Of a stretch of 29,387 nucleotides of DNA, positions 16,324-22,822 are shown one piece after another. The notes beneath the pieces are model-generated. The model did not search any database, was not told where the DNA came from, and worked only from the letters and a program-made list of their open reading frames with translations. Positions within the stretch are counted from its first letter, which is position 1. Every line of letters starts with the position of its first letter. The DNA lies in the NCBI GenBank assembly GCA_002390745.1, contig DGQK01000027.1:1-29387 (forward strand), given 5' to 3'. This DNA is from Bacteroidetes bacterium UBA4416 (GTDB taxonomy: Bacteria > Bacteroidota > Bacteroidia > B-17B0 > Aurantibacillaceae). The position numbers and the translations under genes were made by a program.

Positions 16324-16434
16324 TTTTAAAAATTAAAAGCGTAAAAATAGTTATAAAAAACAACATTTGCTTGGTGCCTTCCAACAATGAGCTGATTTTT
16401 ATTACTCAAACCTGACTAAAATCACGATAAAACG

Positions 16435-16466
16435 TTTGAAAAAAAGGGTGTGAAGGCGTATATTTG
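16435..16466 (+). promoter_or_regulatory. Consensus promoter of the paaA operon
   Basis: TTTG (16435-16438), a 20-nt spacer and TATATTTG (16459-16466) match the Bacteroidota -33/-7 consensus exactly. The -7 box ends 26 nt before the paaA ATG. The divergent paaE side has only a weak -7 match (TATTTTTA on the minus strand, near 16349). Confidence 0.85.
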
Positions 16467-16492
16467 TCATAATTCATTAAAATCGAAAAAGT

Positions 16493-17434
16493 ATGGAACA
16501 AGCAGCATTTGAAGATGGATTTGAGGGTAAACTGTCCAGGAATGAAATGATAGAGCCAAAGGACTGGATGCCTGAAAATTACAGGAAGCACCTGATCCGC
16601 CAGATCTCACAACACGCACATTCGGAAATTGTAGGAATGCTGCCCGAAGGCAACTGGATCACGCGCGCCCCGAGCCTGCGTTCCAAAATCGTGTTGCTTG
16701 CCAAAGTGCAGGACGAAGGCGGACACGGCCTTTACCTCTATACAGCTGCCGAAACACTGGGAGTCAGCCGCGACGAGCTGCTGGATAACCTCCATACCGG
16801 AAAAGCAAAATATTCCTCCATCTTCAATTACCCGACCTTAACGTGGGCCGATATCGGAGCTGTGGGCTGGCTCGTGGATGGCGCCGCCATCATGAACCAG
16901 GTCATGCTTCAGCGCTCTTCATACGGGCCATACAGCCGCGCCATGGTGCGCATCTGCAAGGAAGAAAGCTTTCACCAGCGCCAGGGCTTTGAAGTGATGA
17001 CGCACCTGGCCTTCGGTACGGAAGATCAGAAAGCCATGGCCCAGGATGCGCTGAACCGCTGGTGGTACCCAACCATGATGATGTTCGGGCCACCCGATGC
17101 CGAATCGCCTAACAGCGAAAATGCCATCAAATGGCGCATCAAGCGCGAAACCAACGATCAGCTGCGCCAGAAGTTCGTGAACCAGACAGTTCCCCAGGTT
17201 GAATATTTAGGACTTACTGTTCCCGACAAGAACCTGAAGTGGAACGAGGAGAAAAAAGGCTATGATTTCAGCGAGCCCAACTGGGCGGAGTTTAAGCAGG
17301 TGATCAGCGGAAACGGGCCCTGCAACAAAGAGCGCCTCGCTTCCCGCAACCAGTCGCACAAGGAAGGAGAGTGGGTGCGTGCCGCAGCGCAGGCCTATGC
17401 CAGAAAGAAAAAAGAAGTTTACGAAGCAGCCTAG
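16493..17434 (+). CDS. paaA: Phenylacetyl-CoA epoxidase catalytic subunit PaaA
   Basis: The product is 313 aa with a ferritin-like four-helix fold. Carboxylate and histidine ligands for the di-iron centre are visible at E45 (HSEIVGM), E75/H78 (QDEGGHG) and E158/H161 (KEESFH). PaaA inserts one oxygen atom into the ring of phenylacetyl-CoA to give the 1,2-epoxide, the committing step of aerobic phenylacetate degradation. It pairs with PaaC and takes electrons from PaaE. The start is clear: the ATG lies 26 nt downstream of a consensus -7 box. It is the first gene of the right-going paa operon. Confidence 0.97.
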   Translation: MEQAAFEDGFEGKLSRNEMIEPKDWMPENYRKHLIRQISQHAHSEIVGMLPEGNWITRAPSLRSKIVLLAKVQDEGGHGLYLYTAAETLGVSRDELLDNLHTGKAKYSSIFNYPTLTWADIGAVGWLVDGAAIMNQVMLQRSSYGPYSRAMVRICKEESFHQRQGFEVMTHLAFGTEDQKAMAQDALNRWWYPTMMMFGPPDAESPNSENAIKWRIKRETNDQLRQKFVNQTVPQVEYLGLTVPDKNLKWNEEKKGYDFSEPNWAEFKQVISGNGPCNKERLASRNQSHKEGEWVRAAAQAYARKKKEVYEAA

Positions 17435-17453
17435 CGCTTAATGACTCATCTAT

Positions 17454-17494
17454 TCACCAATCACTAATCACCAGTCACTAACACTAATCACTCA
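17454..17494 (+). repeat. Degenerate TCACTAA heptamer repeat between paaA and paaB
   Basis: Six head-to-tail units, TCACCAA, TCACTAA, TCACCAG, TCACTAA, CACTAA and TCACTCA, fill most of the 68-bp gap and end 8 nt before the paaB ATG. There is no dyad symmetry and no G-rich ribosome-binding site. It looks like a microsatellite or unstructured spacer. Confidence 0.7.
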
Positions 17495-17502
17495 ATACAG
17501 TT

Positions 17503-17790
17503 ATGTCAGATAATCAGGGCCCGGTTTGGGAAGTATTTGTACAAAAAAAATCAGGACAGCCGTTTGTGCACTGCGGAAGCCTTCATGCCTTTGATAAGGA
17601 AATGGCTTTGCAAAATGCGCGCGACTTATATACACGCAGAAGCGAAGGCGTTGCCCTTTGGGTCGTTCCTTCCAATGCCATTGTGGCCAGCAGCCCGGAA
17701 GATATCGGGCCATTCTTTGAGCCGGCAAACGATAAGGTATACCGTCACCCGACCTTTTACCAGATCCCGGATGCCATCGGGCACATGTAG
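17503..17790 (+). CDS. paaB: Phenylacetyl-CoA epoxidase subunit PaaB
   Basis: The product is 95 aa, the typical size. Family segments are WEVFVQKKSGQPFVHCGSLHA, MALQNARDLYTRR and EGVALWVVPSNAI. PaaB bridges the PaaAC heterodimers in the epoxidase complex and is needed for efficient electron transfer from PaaE. The C-terminal HPTFYQIPDAIGHM is typical of the family. It follows paaA after the TCACTAA repeat and is cytosolic. Confidence 0.95.
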   Translation: MSDNQGPVWEVFVQKKSGQPFVHCGSLHAFDKEMALQNARDLYTRRSEGVALWVVPSNAIVASSPEDIGPFFEPANDKVYRHPTFYQIPDAIGHM

Positions 17791-17873
17791 CAGCGATGCG
17801 GGATACAGGGCATAAGGATTAAAGACAATTCACAGGCCATAACCGCGTTCCCTTATCTGTTACAAATCATTAA

Positions 17874-17917
17874 CTCCGCATTCTCTCCGTAATTTTTCGG
17901 CGGTCTTTGCGGTTAAA
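17874..17917 (+). other. Intergenic element ending CTTTGCGGTTAAA before paaC
   Basis: The paaB-paaC gap (135 bp) ends with a C/T-rich segment containing CTCCGCATTCTCTCCG and GTCTTTGCGGTTAAA, 8 nt before the paaC ATG. Similar CTCTGCG-type tracts ending GCGGTTAAA are seen before genes in many unrelated bacteria (recalled, not checked). The function is unknown. Confidence 0.35.
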
Positions 17918-17925
17918 CATTAAAC

Positions 17926-18684
17926 ATGACAACAGAAGAAGCATTATTCATATACACCCTTCGCCTCGGCGATACGAACCTGATCCTCGGGCAGCGCCTG
18001 AGTGAGTGGACCGGCCACGGCCCTTTCCTGGAAGAAGACCTGGCCCTCACCAATATTGCACTCGATATTATAGGAACCGCCAAAGCCTTATTGGAGTACG
18101 CTGCCCAAACAGAAGGCAAAGGCAGAACGGAAGACGACCTGGCCTATTTCAGGAACGACCGTCAATACCTGAACCTCCAGATCACCGAACAGCCTAACGG
18201 AGACTATGCCAAAACCATTGTACGCCAGGCCATGATGGATTGTTTCGACCTGTATTTCTACCAGGAGCTCGCGAAAAGCAAGGATCAGACCCTTGCCGGT
18301 ATTGCGCAGAAATCCATCAAAGAGGTAACTTACCATTTACGCCACACCTCCTCGTGGGTAGAGCGTTTCGGGGATGGCACCGAAGAGAGCCACGACCGCG
18401 CGCAGGCCGCTGTAAACGCCCTCTGGGCCTATACCGGAGAATTGTTTGAAATGGATGAGGTAGACGAGCTCCTCATCAAAGAAGGCATTGGCGTTGACCT
18501 GAACGTGGTGAAAGCGAAATGGGACGCTTATATGGCCGATCTGCTTCAAAGAGCAACACTCACCATACCGGAAAATGTATTCATGCACACCGGAAGCCGC
18601 AAAGGCATTCACACGGAGCATCTGGCGTATATCCTTGCCGAAATGCAGGCTCTGCCAAGGATGTATCCGACAGCAAAATGGTAA
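17926..18684 (+). CDS. paaC: Phenylacetyl-CoA epoxidase structural subunit PaaC
   Basis: The product is 252 aa, a ferritin-like all-helical protein. Family segments are LGDTNLILGQRLSEWTGH, ALTNIALDIIGTAK, TYHLRHTSSWVERFGDGTEES and GIHTEHLAYILAEMQ. PaaC is the non-catalytic partner of PaaA. It lacks a complete di-iron site and supports PaaA structure and substrate binding. It is preceded by the CTTTGCGGTTAAA segment and followed after 10 nt by the small secreted protein gene. Confidence 0.96.
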   Translation: MTTEEALFIYTLRLGDTNLILGQRLSEWTGHGPFLEEDLALTNIALDIIGTAKALLEYAAQTEGKGRTEDDLAYFRNDRQYLNLQITEQPNGDYAKTIVRQAMMDCFDLYFYQELAKSKDQTLAGIAQKSIKEVTYHLRHTSSWVERFGDGTEESHDRAQAAVNALWAYTGELFEMDEVDELLIKEGIGVDLNVVKAKWDAYMADLLQRATLTIPENVFMHTGSRKGIHTEHLAYILAEMQALPRMYPTAKW

Positions 18685-18694
18685 AAACTGTATC

Positions 18695-19075
18695 ATGAAA
18701 AAAATCCTTCCTATCCTGCTTGTATGCGTTTCGCTGGTGGCATTTTCGCAATCCAAACAGATTGATAAAGTGAAAATATCATCGGCAAAAGTTGTGAAGT
18801 CACACATGATCCAGGATATTATTCCGGAGGGCTTACAGAAGTGCGGCGTGCTGAGCTACCACTTTACAGCCAATTTGGGTACTAACGTGAAGTCTGTGGA
18901 TGTGAAAAACGGAGAAATTACCCAAACCATCAAAACCGTTGTGCAGGAGCTGAAGCCCGGGGATAAGTTTATGATCGAACAGCTGAAGTACGATTGTAAT
19001 GCATGTACCGGCGACTATAAAAAAGACTGCGTTACCGGGGACTATAAAAAAAGCTTCGTTTTTATCATACAATAA
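18695..19075 (+). CDS. Small secreted protein of unknown function inside the paa operon
   Basis: The product is 126 aa from the ATG at 18695, 10 nt after paaC. A signal peptide (about 1-19, ending AFSQ) is followed by a beta-rich domain of about 105 residues. Segments such as VVQELKPGDKFMIEQLKYD followed by a final SFVFII resemble by eye the last beta domain of the gliding/secretion protein GldM; that likeness is weak and unproven. Two cysteine pairs are present, including CNAC. The start codon of the next 35-codon gene overlaps its stop (TAATG). A periplasmic protein has no known role in the cytosolic paa pathway, which makes its place odd. Confidence 0.75.
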   Translation: MKKILPILLVCVSLVAFSQSKQIDKVKISSAKVVKSHMIQDIIPEGLQKCGVLSYHFTANLGTNVKSVDVKNGEITQTIKTVVQELKPGDKFMIEQLKYDCNACTGDYKKDCVTGDYKKSFVFIIQ

Positions 19076-19182
19076 TGGGTTTCAAGGAAAACTGGAAAAA
19101 GATCGCTCCTTATTTCGTCGATATCTGGCAGTACATTGTCATCATCGTTATTATGATCATTGCGGCTATTTTTATCCTGTAA
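19075..19182 (+). CDS. 35-aa membrane microprotein, translationally coupled
   Basis: ATG at 19075-19077 overlaps the TAA of the preceding gene; stop TAA at 19180-19182. The product has a basic amphipathic start (MGFKENWKKIAPYF), then VDIWQY and one strongly hydrophobic span at about 21-35 (rich in Ile) that runs to the C-terminus. I do not recognise a family. The coupling with a secreted protein and the operon position support a real gene. It may anchor or assist the preceding product in the membrane (inference). Confidence 0.65.
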   Translation: MGFKENWKKIAPYFVDIWQYIVIIVIMIIAAIFIL

Positions 19183-19213
19183 ACTATTTAAATCCCGGGA
19201 TGTTTCCCTGTAA

Positions 19214-19705
19214 ATGCCTTTCACCAGAGAATATATTTATGAAGTTCTTTCAGAGATCCCCGATCCGGAAATCCCGGTGATCTCTATTACCGATCTGGGG
19301 GTTATCAGGGAAGTGACGATTACCGGCAATACGTCTATTGAGTTGAAGATCACACCCACTTACAGCGGCTGCCCTGCCATGAAGCAGATTGATGCCGATG
19401 TGCGGAAGAAGCTGGAAGAAAACGGATTTAAAGAGATCAGGATCGAAACGGTTTATTCGCCACCCTGGACGACCGACTGGATCAATGATGCCGCCAAAGA
19501 ACGCCTGAGAGAATATGGTATTGCCCCGCCTGAGCATAGCACACAGGATAAAAGCTGGCTTACCGGGAAAGAGAAAACAGTTGCCTGCCCGCGTTGCAGG
19601 TCCCCTCACACCAGGCTCGTGTCTCAGTTCGGAAGCACCGCCTGCAAAGCCCTTTACCAGTGCCAGGACTGCCTCGAGCCTTTTGATTATTTCAAGTGCA
19701 TTTGA
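19214..19705 (+). CDS. paaD: Phenylacetyl-CoA epoxidase maturation protein PaaD (MIP18 family)
   Basis: The product is 163 aa. The MIP18/DUF59 domain (about 5-95) has DPEIPVISITDLGVI and TPTYSGCPAM, with the reactive cysteine in SGCPA. The C-terminal zinc ribbon has C125, C128, C150 and C153 (CPRC and CQDC), as in typical PaaD/PaaJ. It is thought to help insert the iron-sulfur cluster of PaaE or mature the epoxidase. It lies 31 nt after the 35-codon gene in the same direction. Confidence 0.95.
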   Translation: MPFTREYIYEVLSEIPDPEIPVISITDLGVIREVTITGNTSIELKITPTYSGCPAMKQIDADVRKKLEENGFKEIRIETVYSPPWTTDWINDAAKERLREYGIAPPEHSTQDKSWLTGKEKTVACPRCRSPHTRLVSQFGSTACKALYQCQDCLEPFDYFKCI

Positions 19706-19774
19706 AATGTTAAGTCGACGAAGCGTGGTTTTTTTATTACAAATAAAGTTATAACTTAGCTTAAAGATGTTTTA

Positions 19775-21277
19775 ATGCTAAGCAAGGTTTTTGTCAATAA
19801 GATCGTCAACAATTTTCTGGAGCATGTCTATGTCTTGAATGAAGATGATGAGATCATCTTTCAGAGCGAAAGCAGCGAAAACCTGTTTGGCTATACCAAA
19901 GACGAAATCTACACACACGGCTTTGCCTTTTTGTTCCTGCAACGGGACGCCCTGAAAAAATGCAAGGAAAATGCCGAGCTGTTCGGCGAATACATCAATA
20001 CCGAAAATTTCCGGCACAAAACCAGGAGCTACATCAACATTGCTTACCGCATCTATTACGATGAAGATGCCAGGGAAGGGGAGAAGAACTATATCTTTTA
20101 CCTGAGGGATAATACCCAGCAAAACATCATCCGGAAGGACATCATTAAAAAAAGCCTCACGATCGAGAACCTTTCCAAGTCGCGTATGATCCGCGAAGGA
20201 AGGATCAATGAGGCCATCTACGAGATCCTCGAATCATCGTCGCGGGCGATGAATACCACCCGCGTGAATGCCTGGATGTTTGACCACGACAGAACACAGA
20301 TCCAGTGCATTGGCAATTTCGATGCGCGCGAAAATAAGCTGGTTCCTCAAACGGCTCTGCCACGCCTGGCCATGCCTTTATACTTCAACCTCTTTGAAAA
20401 AGAAAAGATCATCATCACCCGCAACGCCTACACTGAAACCAAAACCGCCGAGCTCTATGAGTACTACCTGAAACCTCATGATATCCAGGCGCTGATGGAT
20501 ATTCCGGTGCGCATAGAAGGGAACATGATCGGCATTATCTGTTTTGAGAATGTAGGCGCCCCGCGCGACTGGACCTTGCAGGAGCAGAAATTCGGATTGG
20601 TAGCGGCGCAAATGCTGTCGCTGACCATCGAAACGCATAACAAGCAGAATGCGATGGTGGCGCTGAAAAGCTCGCTGGAGGAAAAAACTGTGCTTCTCCA
20701 GGAAGTACACCATCGTGTGAAAAATAACCTGAGCATTGTAGGCAGCCTGATAAACCTGCAGGCCGAAAAATCGAAGGACGAGTACCACAGGCAGCTCTTC
20801 ATCGAATGCCGCAACCGCCTTGATTCCATTGCCGCCGTGCATGAGCTCATCTATAAAGCCAAATCCTATTCGCATCTTAACTTCAAAGAGTTCCTGGACC
20901 GGATTATCGATCATATCACCAATTCCTACAACTCCTCCAGCCAGATCAAAATCGAAAAGGGAATTACCGATGTGCATGTCGATATTTCCACTGCTATTCC
21001 CCTCGCACTGATCGTGAACGAGCTGATAACCAATGCCTACAAACATGCCTTCGGTCACCAGGAGGGCGGTGTCATCGAGATCTCCCTGCTGGAAAATAAC
21101 AAGCAGGTGTTTATGACGATCAAAGACAACGGAAAAGGATTCGATACCTCCTATATTCCTGCCAACTCCATAGGGATGGACATTCTCAACGGCCTGGTGG
21201 AGCAGATTGAAGGCAGCTGTGAGCTCAAAAGCAGCAGCTCGGGAACGTCGTATAAAATTTCGTTTTCTAAAAAATAA
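19775..21277 (+). CDS. Soluble PAS/GAF sensor histidine kinase (HisKA_2)
   Basis: The product is 500 aa with no membrane span or signal peptide. A PAS domain (about 1-125, with LFGYTKDEIYTHGF) is followed by a GAF domain (about 130-290, with GNMIGIICFENVG), a HisKA_2 domain with LLQEVHHRVKNNLSIVGSL (phospho-acceptor H312 or H313) and HATPase_c (VNELITNAYKHAFG, DNGKGFD, GMDILNGLV). It should sense a cytosolic ligand or redox cue. It lies 69 nt after paaD and 34 nt before paaG on the same strand, so it is probably co-transcribed with paa genes. No response regulator is adjacent. A role in paa control is inference from position. Confidence 0.92.
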   Translation: MLSKVFVNKIVNNFLEHVYVLNEDDEIIFQSESSENLFGYTKDEIYTHGFAFLFLQRDALKKCKENAELFGEYINTENFRHKTRSYINIAYRIYYDEDAREGEKNYIFYLRDNTQQNIIRKDIIKKSLTIENLSKSRMIREGRINEAIYEILESSSRAMNTTRVNAWMFDHDRTQIQCIGNFDARENKLVPQTALPRLAMPLYFNLFEKEKIIITRNAYTETKTAELYEYYLKPHDIQALMDIPVRIEGNMIGIICFENVGAPRDWTLQEQKFGLVAAQMLSLTIETHNKQNAMVALKSSLEEKTVLLQEVHHRVKNNLSIVGSLINLQAEKSKDEYHRQLFIECRNRLDSIAAVHELIYKAKSYSHLNFKEFLDRIIDHITNSYNSSSQIKIEKGITDVHVDISTAIPLALIVNELITNAYKHAFGHQEGGVIEISLLENNKQVFMTIKDNGKGFDTSYIPANSIGMDILNGLVEQIEGSCELKSSSSGTSYKISFSKK

Positions 21278-21311
21278 ATCCCGATTTTAGCAGGAAATAA
21301 ATTGTTACCCT

Positions 21312-22088
21312 ATGAGTTTTATTCTGACAGAACAGAAGGATCAGGTGATGATCCTCACGCTGAACCGCCCCGACAAGTTCAACAGCTTTAACCGCGATAT
21401 GGCCCTGCAGTTGCAGGATGCCTTGGACAAGGCTTCGGCTGACGCCGGTGTGAGGGCCATTTTGCTGACAGGTGCCGGTAAGGCTTTTTGTGCGGGGCAG
21501 GACCTCGCAGAGGCCATTGATACCCAGGGGCCCGGAATTCCAAGGATCGTGGAGGAACATTACAATCCCATCGTGAGTAAAATCCGCAGCATTGAGAAGC
21601 CCATCATCGCCATGGTAAACGGTGTGGCTGCCGGTGCAGGGGCTAATATTGCGCTTTCCTGCGATGTGGTGATCGCCGCTTCATCCGCCTCGTTCATTCA
21701 GGCTTTCAGTAAGATCGGCCTGATCCCCGACAGCGGCGGCACCTTCTTTCTGCCGCGCCTGATCGGTTTCCAGAGAGCCTCCGCGCTCATGATGCTGGGC
21801 GACAAAGTAACAGCTGCCGAGGCCCAGCAAATGGGAATGATCTTCAAAACCTTTCCGGACGAGAGTTGTATGGAAGAAGCAATGAAAACAGCGACCACCC
21901 TATCGATGATGCCGACCAAAGCCCTGGGGCTTACCAAGCGCCTGCTGAACGAGAGCCTCTTCAATACCCACGAGAAACAACTTGCCCTCGAAGGAAAGAT
22001 CCAGGTCGAAGCCGCCTCCACCTACGATTACAACGAAGGGGTGAATGCCTTCCTCGAAAAGCGTAAGCCTGTTTTTAAAGGACAATAA
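21312..22088 (+). CDS. paaG: 1,2-epoxyphenylacetyl-CoA isomerase PaaG (crotonase fold)
   Basis: The product is 258 aa, the full crotonase length. It shows the oxyanion-hole segments TGAGKAFCAGQDL (about 53-65) and NGVAAGAGANIALSCD (about 103-118). GLIPDSGGTFFLPR carries the PaaG-type catalytic aspartate D140, where enoyl-CoA hydratases normally have Glu. It should convert the ring epoxide to the seven-membered oxepin-CoA. It is the last recognised paa gene in the window. PaaZ, PaaF, PaaH, PaaJ and the ligase PaaK are not seen here and must lie elsewhere if the pathway is complete. Confidence 0.92.
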   Translation: MSFILTEQKDQVMILTLNRPDKFNSFNRDMALQLQDALDKASADAGVRAILLTGAGKAFCAGQDLAEAIDTQGPGIPRIVEEHYNPIVSKIRSIEKPIIAMVNGVAAGAGANIALSCDVVIAASSASFIQAFSKIGLIPDSGGTFFLPRLIGFQRASALMMLGDKVTAAEAQQMGMIFKTFPDESCMEEAMKTATTLSMMPTKALGLTKRLLNESLFNTHEKQLALEGKIQVEAASTYDYNEGVNAFLEKRKPVFKGQ

Positions 22089-22136
22089 GCTGCAGGTTTG
22101 CCAGGTCAGGGCGTTTCCCGCTTAGATTAAGGTAAT

Positions 22137-22574
22137 TTATTGCATTTTCAGGAAGGTAGAACCATCCTTCAGGCCCATTGCCAATTCCTGGAGGTTGGTG
22201 CTTTCGAGCATGTGCACAATGCTTTGCCTGATCTGCTTGAACTGGTGATGAACGGGGCATGGCGACTTTTCGGAGCATTCCTTTAAACCCAGCCCGCAGC
22301 CCTTGTACAGCGAATCTCCGTCGATAGCAAGAACGATATGGCTGAGCCTGATCTTTCCCAGCTGCTTTTTTTCTATTTCAAAGCCGCCATGAGGCCCTTT
22401 GATGGAGCTGATGATGTTGTTTTTGGATAGCTGTTGCAGGATCTTGGCCGTAAAGGCTTCCGGGGAGCCGATCTGTTTGGCAATGTCTTTCAGGCTTACA
22501 CGCTGGTCTTTGTGCGACTGCCCCGCAATGTAAATGCTTGCCCTGATCCCGTATTCGCATGCTTTTGAAAACAT
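22137..22574 (-). CDS. Rrf2-family regulator with IscR/NsrR-like cysteines
   Basis: The product is 145 aa. The N-terminal winged helix (MFSKACEYGIRASIYIA, VSLKDIAKQIGSPEAFTAKIL, IISSIKGPHGGFEI) is followed by a cysteine cluster C93-x6-C100-x5-C106, near the C-x5-C-x5-C of IscR and the pattern of NsrR. It probably binds an Fe-S cluster and senses iron-sulfur status, oxygen or NO; which one cannot be told. It is convergent with paaG (48-bp gap, no clear terminator). Its own promoter carries a perfect 14-bp palindrome, suggesting autoregulation. Confidence 0.92.
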   Translation of the reverse strand: MFSKACEYGIRASIYIAGQSHKDQRVSLKDIAKQIGSPEAFTAKILQQLSKNNIISSIKGPHGGFEIEKKQLGKIRLSHIVLAIDGDSLYKGCGLGLKECSEKSPCPVHHQFKQIRQSIVHMLESTNLQELAMGLKDGSTFLKMQ

Positions 22575-22593
22575 TTCCCCTGCTTTGACGGAG

Positions 22594-22632
22594 CAAACTT
22601 ACATATTATTTTGTATTCGGATAAATTTATCC
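22594..22632 (-). promoter_or_regulatory. Rrf2 gene promoter with overlapping palindromic operator
   Basis: On the minus strand the -7 box TAAGTTTG (22601-22594) matches TAnnTTTG exactly. TTTA (22625-22622, one base from TTTG) lies 20 nt upstream. The perfect palindrome GGATAAATTTATCC (22619-22632) covers that -33 box. A repressor bound there would block the promoter. The implied 5' leader is short. Confidence 0.65.
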
Positions 22633-22822
22633 TTTATTATGTTTCATGTTAACGTCATTGGCCGCATAGAGCGGGGATTTGATCAGGCTATCAGGGCTTT
22701 GCGCCTTTCCCTCTGCATTCTTCGCGGTGAAGCCGGGTTTAGTTTCCCGAACCGAATTAAAGTCCCTTTGTTTACAATTTTATTGTATCTGCTGTTCTCT
22801 AAGCCGTTATACCCTTAATTTT

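Noticed and set aside
20378..21058. 226-codon minus-strand frame opposite the PAS/GAF kinase
   Set aside because: The plus strand encodes intact GAF, HisKA_2 and ATPase motifs in this stretch, so the antisense frame is a shadow.
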